Source: Chrysomallon squamiferum (taxonomy: Eukaryota > Mollusca > Gastropoda > Neomphalida > Peltospiridae). From it: a stretch of DNA of 64,000 nucleotides. The DNA lies in the NCBI GenBank assembly GCA_012295275.1, contig CM022672.1:2147943-2211942 (forward strand), read 5' to 3'. Below are positions 49,973 through 61,684 of this stretch, in pieces. The position numbers and the translations under genes are program-made. The notes under the pieces were generated by a model. That model worked only from the letters and a program-made list of their open reading frames with translations. It had not been told where the DNA came from and made no database searches. Every line of letters begins with the position of its first letter. Positions within the stretch are counted from its first letter, which is position 1.

Positions 49973-50352
49973 GACTGTAGATCAGGTGTGGAGTACTTGC
50001 TGTAGATCGGCTGTTGATTTATGGCTGTAGATCAGGTATGGAGTACTTGCTGTAGATCGGCTGTTGATTTATGGCTGTAGATCAGGTATGGAGTACATGC
50101 TGTAGATCAGCTGTGGATTTATGGCTATAGATCAGGTATGGAGTACTTGCTGTAGATCGGCTGTGTATTTATGGCTGTAGATCAGGTGTGGAGTACATGC
50201 TGTAGATCGGCTGTGGATTTATGGCTGTAGATCAGGTATGGAGTACTTGCTGTAGATTGGCTGTGGATTTATGATTGTAGATCAGGTATGGAGTACTTGC
50301 TGTAGATTGGCTGTGGATTTATGATTGTAGATCAGGTATGGAGTACTTGCTT
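49973..50352. repeat. 50-bp minisatellite, about 7.5 copies
   Basis: The unit contains GCTGTAGATCAGGTATGGAG, TACTTGCTGTAGATCGGCTG and TGGATTTATG. ATCAGGT begins at 49981 and every 50 bases thereafter to 50331. Each unit has two TGTAGAT halves about 25 bases apart, so it may have arisen from an older 25-base duplication. Confidence 0.95.
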
Positions 50353-51650
50353 TAAACATGATTGGTTAGAAGTTTAGTTCTATTTGGGGCTTCCCATTTA
50401 TCTATTCATCATTCCAAATAGTGTTCATTGACTTTGATATGTATGGAATGGTACATGTGTGTTTCTTTTTAATGTCGATTTTGCATTCATTTGTTGTTCT
50501 TTCTTGACTCATTCACCGTCCATTCTGCTAGTAGTAACGATGTGGTCATTATCAGCGCATTGTGGAGGACAAATGGAGAAGATTATTTGTCTTCTGAAAT
50601 AGTTCTTCAGCTGAACCTCAATAATTAATGGTCTTTCAGACCTGTAATGATACTGCCAGTTTTCTGTGAGATATGGTGATGATGTTCTTTAGACTACACA
50701 TCAAAGGTGTTTAGCAAGTATTGGTGGCCATGTTAATAACATAATTCACGGCATTTAGCTTGTCGCTGCTGCTGTTGTGACTTGTCCAGTGTTAATTTGG
50801 AAGCACTTGTGAAACATGCCAGTCTTCTACAGACCTTGCACTTAATTTACAAACAGGCTAAATGGTGAATACTTTATTGCTGAATGCCTGAATGGATGCA
50901 GGCAGAGCGTATGTACAAGCTTATTCAGTATTCAAAGCATGTTTATACATAGCTGTGTGAGCAGTAACAGTCAGTCACACCTTGGTGCTGTTTTATTGAT
51001 TCATCATTTTTGTGGTTCATTTGGAATGGGGAATGTTTTCAGTATGACAGCTGCTATTCGTCTGTCCAACACAATCTGTGTTAGGGTCAGTATGTTAAAG
51101 AATTAATTGCAGCTAAAAGATAGTGTGGAAGTTTTACACCAGCCCATTTACCTTTGTTTTTGGATCCAGCACAAGGAATTGATCCCTGTACTCTACCACC
51201 TGTATGCATCAAGTTTGCATCAAGCCTGTTCCTAGTCTCTGTTGGAGCATTAATAATGAATGAGTGTAAACATTAGAACATTATATGAAAGGTTTCAGAG
51301 CAGACATGTAAAAATATCAATATGTCATGGGTGGCTGAATTTGCTTAACGGAACAGCAGCATGTTTAAGCTTCAGATAATAAACAAGTGTAATGAAAGTT
51401 TCAGAACAGTAAACTCAAAAAGAATGAAAGGAAATCTTTATTTAATGTCATGTTCAACACATTTTATTTCTACTCATATGGCACTGGATTTATGATTAAG
51501 GACCACTGAGAGGAAACCCACTGCTTTCATCTTTCTGATTAGCAGCAAGGGATCATTTATATAATAAACAGGGTAGTACATACCACCACAATGTTTCTCA
51601 CATCTGTTAGAAAACACTACCTGTGGAGCATTGGCTGGAACGAGAAATAG
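50353..51650. other. Non-coding DNA, no feature recognised
   Basis: A minus-strand tRNA-B-box-like string (GGGATCAATTCC) lies at about 51175-51187. It is too little to call an element. Confidence 0.4.
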
Positions 51651-51722
51651 CTAAGTGTGTCAATCAAGAGGGATTGATCTGATGACCTACCACTCATTGA
51701 GCTATCACTGTACCACTCAGAT
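51651..51722 (-). mobile_element. tRNA-like SINE relic, minus strand
   Basis: On the minus strand TAGCTCAATGAGTGGTAGGT (A-box-like, 51690-51704) is followed by CAGATCAATCCCTC (B-box-like). The spacing is only about 10 bases, well below the tRNA norm, so it is an internally deleted relic if real. Confidence 0.3.
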
Positions 51723-52198
51723 ATTTCAGTTTACCTTCTATATTAACTGTACCTATTCAGTACAGGTGTACTTCTATAGGATTAATTCTAATACCATTCC
51801 TAAACTTCAGACAAATGTTCTCACAAAATACATCTCCATTCTGACAGATGTTACTGTTTTTCTACAGTCATATATCTTGTTAAGGGAAAAATAAACAAAA
51901 CTCGCAGAAATAATTCAGTGCATAATAAATCATTATTAACACGAGGAAGTGGTGGTTATTTTCTCAAAAAATATTTTATTGCTATTCATTTTTTAAATGT
52001 GTAGTGGGATGTTTATGATAATGATGATGGTGATAAAATATACATCATATATATATATACAGTATTTATATATAAATATACATATATATATGCATACACA
52101 CAAACATAAACATGCCCACATAAACACATACATATATTACTACACACACACAAAAGCACACACAATTGTAATCAAAGTTAAATTAAAACTTCAAGAAA

Positions 52199-52234
52199 TT
52201 ATTTTTTTAAAACAAAATAAATTTCAGTATGTTC

Positions 52235-52266
<32 letters not shown>

Positions 52267-52498
52267 AAAAAATTAAAAAAAAATGAAAAATTAAAAGAGT
52301 ATGGTTAAACAGTGACTTCTGTACAGATGAGACAAATTCGTACAAGCCATCCTGACAGGTAATGGGTTTTGCATACACAGAAACCACTGGGTTGTAGATA
52401 CCTGTAACACTTTCCTGACAGCTGTCAGTGCTCAAACAATCTGCTGAGTTGAGTTTTAAGTGTGTATTGTTTCTAATTTCCTCCACAGGCAGCCTGTC
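52199..52498 (-). other. Unrecognised open frame, minus strand
   Basis: From about 52498 down to 52300 the minus strand is open with mixed composition (SADCLSTDSCQESVTGIYNP, then VVSVYAKPITCQ). It then runs into a poly-A/T tract (52236-52265), so the C-terminal Phe run is an artefact. A possible acceptor (ATAACTGACAG) precedes the protein-like part. I recognise no family. It could be an exon, an old element or chance. Confidence 0.15.
52236..52265. repeat. Poly-A tract
   Basis: About 30 consecutive A, followed by A-rich DNA. It could be a retroposon tail, but no body is recognisable upstream. Confidence 0.9.
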
Positions 52499-52549
52499 AG
52501 TTATACTTTCCTCTTGTCAGATGTTTTGAAGGGTCTGGTTGGCCTGTCA
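52489..52549 (+). other. Candidate 61-bp exon
   Basis: A good acceptor (TTTCTAATTTCCTCCACAG, ending 52488) and donor (CTGTCA then GTAAGA at 52550) bound a segment open in two plus frames (one reads QPVSYTFLLSDVLKGLVGLS). It is short, so both open frames are unremarkable by chance. It overlaps the edge of the minus-strand frame above, and at most one is likely to be real. Confidence 0.15.
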
Positions 52550-52679
52550 GTAAGAATGTGTAGGAATATGTTGTTGTATTTTGATGATCTTAAACTGTGC
52601 ATAGGTCAGTAAGTGATGAATGCAAGATAATTGTGATACATGTACAGAAAGTAGCATTCATTATAACCTACAGTTAAAC

Positions 52680-53060
52680 TGATATTACAGTTATTACTCT
52701 ATTACTGCTACTATTACTACTTTTAATAGTAAATAGTTACTATTACAGTTATTAAGTACTACAGTTACTATTACTATTACATTACTGTAACTACTACTAC
52801 TATCAGTGGTATTACTATTACTAATGCAACAACTACTGCTACTTCTGTCACCACTGCTACTGTTACTACTACCACTACTATTAAAATATTGCTACCACTA
52901 GTTTTATATAGATACTACTATTACTACTATAACTACAGCGTTCATTCTGCTAGTATTACAATTATAAGTACCAATATTACTACTACTGTGTTACCTCTGT
53001 TATTAACACTACTACCACTACTACATTACCACTATTAATACAACTATGATAGCTATGATG
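52680..53060. repeat. Degenerate ACT/TAC trinucleotide region
   Basis: ACTATTACT, TACTACTAC and CACTACTA motifs are interspersed over about 380 bases. It resembles the repeat at 27055-27215. Confidence 0.85.
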
Positions 53061-53879
53061 ACAACAGCTGTTTAAGAATAAAAAGATACTCCTAGCAGTT
53101 GTACAGTCACCATTATTACTAACTAATTTATTACTTCTGTTGATAACACTAATACTAACAGTAATAAAATATATATATATATATATATAAAAATCAATAA
53201 AAGTAAATTATCTCAATTTGATTTTTTTTTTTATCTTTCAGTAAAAATTCATAGTACATAGATTACAATCTAATACCTACTTAATTACCAAATTTAAATG
53301 ATATGAATGTTCATTAAAGTTTTAGTTTTTTTGTATTATTATTCTTATTTTTTATTTATTTATTTCTTTCTTTCTTACATCTTAAAAAGAAAGAAAAAAC
53401 GAATGTCGTTTAGTACTTCTGCATGGTTAGAGAAGTTAATGCATGGATAACTGCTTCTTGAGCTGAATTTCATTTGTCTAGAATTAAAATGCCCTTCAGA
53501 GCTTGGAGCCATTGGTTTCTCATCATTCAGCTTGTCTAAAATTTGGATCAAACTAATGATGGAAAAATGATAAAGGAACAAGAAAAAGACAAATTACTTG
53601 GTTCATTTGAAGTTCAGGTCAAACTTTGGTCAAAGATTTAGTTTTTCTTTGAACAGTTGAATTGTTTCCTTATATCTGGAGGTATGATATAAATGATTAA
53701 AAAATATATATATATGCATAAATATGTAAAAATTGAAAGTTATCAAAATTCTGTTAGTATGCAGAGAAAATCTCAGATATCAAGATATCCCACCAAAACG
53801 AATGAACATGAAAAATATTCCCAGAGGTAGAACTGACTTTTTAGTTGTTATCATCTCGTAATAAATGTAAATAAAGTAT
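53061..53879. other. AT-rich non-coding DNA
   Basis: (AT)n lies at 53169-53188 and T-rich DNA at about 53222-53234. No gene is supported. Confidence 0.45.
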
Positions 53880-54225
53880 AAACTGTTTTCATTGGTTGTA
53901 ATAAAATGTAAAATCTTTTCTCATTGGTTAATACAAAGTTTAAACCCTCTTCTCATTGGTTGTAGTATTGTGTAAACTGTACTTTCGTTGGTTGTTATAA
54001 AATATGAACTCTTTGCTGATTGGTAGTAATAATGACTAAACTTCTCATTGTTCAAAAAAATATAAATTGTCCTATCAGTGCTTGTGTACTATACATCTTC
54101 TCATTGATTGTAATAAAATGTGTAAACTCATGTCATTGCCAATAACAAAATTATAAACTCTTTTTTCACTGGCTGTAACAAAATATAAATTTTCTTCATA
54201 TTGGATGTAATAAACAGTAAATTAT
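53880..54225. repeat. 32-bp degenerate array carrying ATTGG in each unit
   Basis: CTCATTGGTTGTAATAAAAT with GTAAACTCTTTT forms a unit. The central ATTGG (GTTGG in one copy) starts at 53891, 53923, 53955, 53987 and 54019, exactly 32 bases apart. Further decayed copies continue near 54047, 54103, 54134, 54168 and 54200. ATTGG is the reverse complement of the CCAAT box. Confidence 0.8.
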
Positions 54226-55000
54226 CCTCTCAAGGTTTGTATTATTATATGATTCCATTTCCATCTATGTAGTACAGAGAAGCAGTGGAATACATTAAGA
54301 CATCACATACATCAGTGAAAAAAAAAAAAAAACCCATCCATGAAATATATAACTTCATGAAATTATAATATGTATCTCAGTAACATAATTTCTGTGACAA
54401 ATGAAAAATTTCTTATCTCTGGTCTTCACCATCAATCAGAAGCTAAATGATTCACATATAATGAACGGTGGTGGGAAAAATATCTTAATTCTTAATACCC
54501 ACACAAGCGCTTGTCTCTTTTGTGCTAAATGAGCAGCAGACTTCTCTCACTAAAGATGCTCTGTTCTTATTTTTAACTCTCTGCTTTTCCTGGATGCTAA
54601 TGATGATGACACCACGACCACCACTTTCACCAAGTATTAAGTTTAAGATGGTAACACCCCAGATGACCTGTCAGAAAATAACACCCATTAGTTTCAGCCA
54701 GTGTCCACTTCTTTGAACATGTAGGTTAACTGCAGGTCAAGCTGATTTTATTTTTTTTTAAAAGAAGAATCTAATGAGCATGGTGAAGGCTTAATTCCTG
54801 TCATGAAACAAGGTTACAGGCGATATCCCCCAAGGTGGAAATTTAATTTGGAATATATTTTTGGCATAAAGAAGTGGATGGATTGCTTTTGATAAGGTTA
54901 TGGTGAAGTTCAAATGATGTTAAAGGATCTGAAATAATAGGTGAATGGTTGCTTAATGACATCCAAACAAGAAGATTAAATATGATTCTGTGGACTGTGG
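54226..55000. other. Non-coding DNA, no feature recognised
   Basis: A less AT-rich patch (about 54500-54720) carries a 64-codon plus frame with no splice or family support. I do not call it. Confidence 0.4.
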
Positions 55001-55095
55001 TTTAATACTTGCTTGAGATGCTGTGTGTTTGTTTGTTCAGTTCTTGTCATTCTACCCATTGGGCTAAGTTATTAAATAACACCCAAAGATCAGTA

Positions 55096-55137
<42 letters not shown>

Positions 55138-55440
55138 TACACAGTGGAATGTGGTTTAGTGTTTGGGCTGTATGACCAGTTCTATTCAGAGAACTGTTTG
55201 ACCTATTTTTGTTAATGGTTTTGAACTTGCTTATGATGCTGTGGATTATGTGTTCAGTTCTTGTCAGCGCAGTCTTTGAACAAATTTATTAAATAACATT
55301 AAAAAATGAAGAACGATAACATATACTCACAGTGGAATGTAATTTAGCATTCAGTACTTGAGATGTTTGGTGATCTGTGATCAGTTCTCTTCAGAAAACC
55401 TTGCATTAAGCTTTCTTAATGATACCCAAAGATAAATATT
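55000..55440. repeat. About 180-base degenerate tandem duplication with (AAT)n
   Basis: GTTCAGTTCTTGTCA (55035 and 55252), ACAGTGGAATGT (55141 and 55329) and ACCCAAAGAT (55081 and about 55424) recur in the same order. One unit carries an (AAT)n run (55096-55137) that the others lack. Confidence 0.7.
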
Positions 55441-56716
55441 ATGGAATAAAATAATATAGTTTGTAATTTGGCTTAGGGATAGAAAACTTTGTATCTGAAG
55501 GTTGTTGTATTGTGAAAAATATGAAAAAAGAAAACACTTCCAGCTGATCTGTCAACAAATGTTTCAGCAGGTTTTGTATTATGAAGGTCTGAAAGAGTGT
55601 GTTATTATCACTGCCAGGTTCCCTTTCTGCACCAGCCTATGTTTCTGCAGGTCTTTCTTTGTACTGTGAAAATACCAAAGAGGAAACCTATTTCTGCCAC
55701 TGCCAGCGTTACTTTTTATATCAATAATGTTTCTGCAGATTTTCTATTACATGATATTCTATTTGTTATGAGAGTCAACAAGATGATCTGTCATAACTAT
55801 ATTTATTAACTTCTTAGATGAATGGAAAATATCTTTGTCAGTGTTAATATTAAAATGCGAAGGGATGTTATTAAAAAAAATAATAGTATTCAATCATTTA
55901 TTAAGAGTTAAAAATGTTTCTTTACCATTTTTTATTTATTTAACTACCAATACATCATACAGTAACAAAATATATTGGAGCAAAAAAAACCAACTTAATT
56001 AAGTAAGTAAATAATAAAAAAATAATAAAAAAATAAAAAAAATTAAATAAATAAAAAATAAAACAATCAGTAAATAACTACTTGTATCAATTATTTATAA
56101 CTTTCATATTCATATTTACTTGTGTTATTTAAAGTTAGTAATGAATAAAGCTGCAGAATGCATTGAGAAATGGAAAATAATAATAAAATATCTGTCTCTG
56201 TGAAACCATGGATATTATTTTTGGTTTCACATATCAGATACATATTTTCATGTCTTTGACTTTAAAATTTAATTTAAAATAAATAATCAAATAAAGAGTC
56301 TGAAAAAATAAATAAAGAACTGAACTAATGAAATTAGTTATATTCTTGTTATAAGTACACAGATACACACACACACACACACATACAGACAGATGTGCAT
56401 CCCCTTATCCAAACATACCTAGACACAAACATATGTACATACATTAAGTCACAAACATTCTCAGTCTCATGTATAACTAAGATAATCAGTCTGTCTGTTA
56501 TATCTGCTTTTATTAATTACCAAGCACAAAGCATTCTGAGAGATCAGATAAAAATTAGAATACTGAACAATTACACTTTGTGATTACAGACATTTTTACT
56601 GACAGATTCAGCAAGGAAACTGTTCTGACTTACCTTGCCAAATTTTTGTTCTCAGATTAATAAATACACTGATACAATGAACAAAACAAAATATTGGCAT
56701 TAATCAATAGCTGGGA
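55441..56716. other. AT-rich non-coding DNA
   Basis: A- and AAAT-rich DNA at about 55990-56070 and a short (AC)n at about 56363-56382. No gene is supported. Confidence 0.45.
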
Positions 56717-56989
56717 TTGCTCTGGACTGAAACATTCTTTAGGCTGGGGTACCAGGAAGGAGATTTCCATTTCCCTGACAACCTGTCTTTGTCACGGGAC
56801 TCGCGACATGATACAAGTTTGCACAGTTATGCTCTCCATCTGAATTTCTCTTTGCTGTTAAGGAAATCTGTCCAGGCTTTGGTAATTGCGTTAGAGGTGA
56901 TGACAATGAAGAAGAGATTTGTTGATTGGAAGTGGAAGAATAGGTTCAGGGTGTTGCCTCATGCAGTGCCAGAGATCAAACAGATTTAG
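56717..56989 (+). other. Unrecognised 90-codon open frame
   Basis: An ATG-to-stop frame without low-complexity runs, in a locally GC-richer patch. Residues include RLGYQEGDFHFPDNLSLSRD and KKRFVDWKWKNRFRVLPHAV. A possible acceptor (CATTCTTTAG) lies near its start. I know of no matching family. It could be an exon or an old mobile-element fragment. Confidence 0.2.
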
Positions 56990-57169
56990 CAAATTGGAAA
57001 TAATAAGTTATAACAAAACTGGTTAGGATTAATTTACAAATTACTGCAACCTTTCATTTGATTTTTTTTTCTTTTACTTGGCTTTATGTGTCATAGAGTT
57101 TGATTAGTGCCTGACAGTAGAGAGACAAAGACCGAAAATAACAGAACTGCATTGTATTTGTTATAAGAA

Positions 57170-57345
57170 GAGCTGCCAGTACCTCAGTGATTAGATGCTG
57201 TATTCATTCACATGATTGTACAAGAAGTATTATATAAAATTAATATAACAGAACTGAAAGATACCAGTATCTCAGTGATTAGATGTTATATTAATATCTG
57301 ATTGCATAATAAGTATTGTATGAAAACAATATTAAACAGTATAAC
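57170..57345. repeat. 88-bp direct duplication
   Basis: CCAGTACCTCAGTGATTAGA at 57176 recurs as CCAGTATCTCAGTGATTAGA at 57264. The similar tails include ATTGTACAAGAAGTATTATA versus ATTGCATAATAAGTATTGTA. Flanks (56990-57169 and 57346-58139) are non-coding. Confidence 0.75.
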
Positions 57346-58139
57346 TGAAAACTGGCAATATTTCTTGTATTAGATATATTAGTATATATTTTATGTACAG
57401 TACATGGCCATATTTAGACGGTTTTTGAAATGAGACAAAAACTGATGATTTGAAGTCAGTTATGTCTTTCATTGCAACAATGTCTGTAGACTTCAAACGG
57501 TAACTTCAGACATAAATGAATTTATTCAATGGATATGATTTTTATTGGAATAGATATTTATATTTTATATTTTTTAAATGAAATCTTTGTGTAGAAAAAT
57601 TTAAAAAAGAAAAAATCATCACTTTCTGCATGAGGCATTTGCCTCATTGTAGTTATGACCGTGCAGTACTGAGAAATAGACAGAAAGGAAGAAAACGACA
57701 AGAGAAAGACAAACAGGTGGATAACTAAAGGGATAAGCTGGGGAAAGACAAAATAATACCATGATGGATGGATCCACGAACAAATAAATATAAACAACTA
57801 CCATCTGCAAAGAATGTAAAAGTTACATTAAATAATGTATTCTGCAAAAAAGCCATGCAGTCGATGTCTTAAATTTCACAGGAATATCAGGAATATATAA
57901 TTCAGTAATAATAAAAAAAAAATCACACATATGGTGGGGGGAAGAAGCCTTGTAAGTCAACAGATGTAGATTGCAGAAACCTGTTTATTCCAAGACGTGA
58001 AACCTCATTAAACTAAAGCACTTTTAGTTATTCAGAGGCACAGTTATGGAGTCAAATGTCATCATCTATTAGATAATGTGTGCATTATTTTTGTTTTGTT
58101 TCAAACTCACGAGAATTTGATACTTTGAGATTTTTGATC

Positions 58140-58500
58140 TAACAGTGCCTGAAAATATATGCCTATATTTTATGTTACATTGGTAGTAAATAGTTAAGTT
58201 ATTATAAACATATATTTCAAGCTATTTAGTTGTAAATAATTACATTATTATAAAAATATAATTATACATTTCAGCTTCAGTTTTGGTTTTAACAATTTCT
58301 GATCTTAAGTGTATTTTATTTTAGGTTGGTTGTAAATAATTAACACATTAATGAATATATAAAAATAAACTTAATTTCAGTACTTGCTTTAACAATATCT
58401 ATTGGACAAGTTCATTTTATGTTCTGTATATCATAAATAAATACTCATATATATTTTAAAAATGTTATTCAGTATTTATTTTACAATTCAGAATGCAGAA
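58140..58500. repeat. Degenerate tandem array, about 125-bp unit
   Basis: Three or more diverged units carry GTTGTAAATAATTA, ATATAAAAATA, ATTTCAG and TTTAACAATTTCTG in order. Confidence 0.5.
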
Positions 58501-59987
58501 TGTATTTATTTTTGTGTTCTTTATTAATTAAATTAAGGTAACTCCATCCCTCCCTTGACTTCTTCTAGAGACTTTTGCTTAAGCCAGGTTTTATTAACAT
58601 AACCAATATTAACAAACTCTTAATCTGATAATAATATAAACACAGTATCATCTCTGCAAGATAGATCTTTACTTGGACATATATATAACCAGACATTTTT
58701 CAAATATAATATTTCTGACGGTGACACTAAAACACCCTCCAGGTCCATCAAATGACTCATACCAGACACTATGACAAAAGATTATGTATTAAAAAATCTC
58801 AGACAATAAAAGCATCTCAAAAACTATTGTAGTTATTTTTAATCTTTCTTTTTCTTCTTTTTTATTTTTTAATTTTTTTGTGTGTGCTTCTAAAACATTT
58901 AAGACAAGACCACACAAACAGTGTTAAGAGGTGCTATGAAGGAAAAACATGTTTTCAAAAATGTTATTGCTCCGTGCTTCAAAACTTGGAATATAAAACA
59001 TCCCAGACTGTAGTGTTTGTCTGAACAAGTACATTAACAGATTGGTTACCCAAGTGAAGTGGAAGCAGAGTGGAGCTTTGTCTGAAATGTTTGACAGTAA
59101 ACATCTTTATGAAATGGTTTGCAGATACTGATTAAGGAAAGTGTTAAGAATCTATCTGTTGGGCTTTTTGTCAACTTGTTTATCTGATTATCTGTAAATG
59201 CTGTGTTGTTTAGACTGATTGGTCAGTATATTTATTCATTCATTAGTTTAATCTCTTAAAACATGTAACCAACCTCAAACTCATTACTATGCAGTAAAAT
59301 ATATACTAGCACACATATACAAATAATAATAATAATAATAATAAAAAATCCAAAACAACAACAAAAAAAACCCCCCAAAACAGTAAGAACTAAAACAAAA
59401 TGGAAAAAATAAAATCACACTACAAAATAGAAATTTAGTTATATGATGCTTATAAAAAGTCCATTAAAAATTACATTACACATCCGTCAAAAGTTACTTT
59501 ACACAGAACTTGTATATAAAAGAAATCTTTACAACTTTTCACGTAGTTGTAATTTTCATATAGAGTGATTTTTATTATTATTTTTTTTTATATCAGATGT
59601 TCCTGACCTTGGTTGACCAATTCATAAGTAAAAATATTAACACAATTTAACCATTTCCTTTTTTTTTTTGCATCTTTGGCATCTATCTTAAAATTTGGTT
59701 CACACAACTTTTTATTGAAGGTTCATTCTTGCAGAATAATGAACAGTTTGCCTTGGAATTAGATTACCTCAAGACATCCATTAAAATTAATATACTTCTG
59801 TTGATTTCTCAAGCAATCTCCAGTTCTAGTTTGCACCATCTTTGTCTGTGTTCCAAGCCTACTTATCCACGCATCCATTAGCACCTTTGAAGTTGTCATT
59901 TAAAACCAATTAAGCTTAATACACTGGATTTGGGCAAAATCTTTATAAGTGCTGATTTGCTTATCACAGACTTCATTTCTAGATTTT

Positions 59988-60019
<32 letters not shown>

Positions 60020-61266
60020 CGTTTGGACCTATGGCCAAAGCTTTTGTCCTCTGATAGATGGCCATTAGTACATCAATAATATTCATTTAATTAGAACATT
60101 TGTGAAGTTCAGAATAATTTTTATAAAACATTTCCTCTGACAGAAAGATTTTGAAATGATGTTTATCCCAAAGAAATGAGCTAAAATGCAAAATATTGGT
60201 TTGAAGAAAGATATTAACATAAAATAATGAAAACTGAATGTATTGGTGAGAGAAGTATATTAATATAAATGATCCAAACTGCAATATAATTGTAAGTAGA
60301 AGCAGTAATGCAAAAATAATGTGAACTGCAAAATAATGATAAAAAAGATGATAACAGTGTAAACTGTTTGTTAGAGAAATTGGTGTTAAATGGTGCAGAC
60401 TGCACTTTATTGTTAAGCACGAGACATGATACAAACAGAATGCTAACTACAGTAAATTCAACAGTGTAAAAACCATGTAAGCTGCAACATGTTGCTGTTT
60501 GCATGTGTTAAACATTAGACAGATAAACAGATGGATATACAAAGAGATAACCAGGTGCAGAGACTGCAAAAATGGTACATGCACAAACAGACAAAAATAA
60601 ATTATAATCTGAAAATAACATAATTGTTATAAAAATATTTTTTTTCTGAAAAAGTTATTATTTGTTACAAATCTGGGGTTTTTGCACAACAATGATTATT
60701 GTGATAAAAGAAATTTATTATCATTTCTTCATGTTCTTGGTGTAATCTTGATTGCCTTTGTAGAAGAGGGAACAATCATACATTTAGTGTAAGATATATA
60801 GAGCATTTGATAGATTGATAGACATGCAAACATCCATCCATTCATATATATATATAGTCCTTAAGAAATGCTGCTGGACAGAACAGTACAAGTATTGAAA
60901 AGTAATGCATTTCGGTTATAGGATCTCTTCACAGGCCTGGTGTCACTTTGGTATAGTCTTGTAAAAATAGTTTTTAAAACAGCTCCAGTAGTATTGTGAA
61001 CTATTAATACTGGGAATTTTGAGATTTACAAAAAAGACTTTGCAATAACCATCATTTGATTTACTTGTTGTTCAGAGACATTGCTTGGGGCTGAAGAATG
61101 TTTTATTTAGTCAGATGATATATTATATACTTAGAAAATCCCATTATGTTATATTACTGTCAGATTAAGACTGTAGATAGTATTGGTTATGTTAGAAGAT
61201 TAGTGAAGACTTGTCTTGAGCAAAGGTCATTTAATTATTAACATATATACATGCTGACAGACAGCC

Positions 61267-61267
<1 letters not shown>
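58501..61267. other. Non-coding DNA, probably intron upstream of the receptor exon
   Basis: Short (AAT)n at 59324-59344 and a poly-T tract at 59991-60019 are present. Minus frames at 60087-60504 are AT-driven. No exon is recognised. Confidence 0.5.

Positions 61268-61361
<94 letters not shown>
61268..61361. repeat. (AG)n microsatellite
   Basis: A perfect AG run of about 94 bases, ending about 290 bases before the receptor's splice acceptor. It therefore probably lies inside the intron. Confidence 0.97.
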
Positions 61362-61364
<3 letters not shown>

Positions 61365-61630
61365 TCTATTGGGTTCTGGATGTTGTTTAAATGAATGATA
61401 CTGTATATGTAACATTTGCAAACATGTACAAATACTTTTTTTCAGTAAAGGGAAAAATTCATTAATATGACAAAATGCTAATTTAAAAGGAACACTAAAT
61501 CTACCAAGATTATATTATCTTTTTTTCCACCTTGGGTAACTTAAAATTTATTTTTTGAGGACATTTTGTGTATCTAGAAGTCTTTATTTGAATGACTAAT
61601 ATTAATTTAAATAATAATTAAAAACAAAAT

Positions 61631-61648
61631 ATTTCTTTTTCTTTCCAG
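61631..61648 (+). promoter_or_regulatory. 3' splice acceptor of the receptor gene
   Basis: ATTTCTTTTTCTTTCCAG is a strong polypyrimidine tract plus AG. It lies 36 bases before the receptor start codon. This means the 5' UTR is split by an intron and the transcript begins upstream. Confidence 0.75.
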
Positions 61649-61684
61649 ATTGTGCCAATACCTTGAGTGTTTTAAAAACTCACC
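61649..61684 (+). other. 5' UTR part of the receptor exon
   Basis: Thirty-six bases lie between the acceptor and the start codon. The context around the ATG is CTCACCATGA, a good eukaryotic start context. No upstream ATG lies in this piece. Confidence 0.65.
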
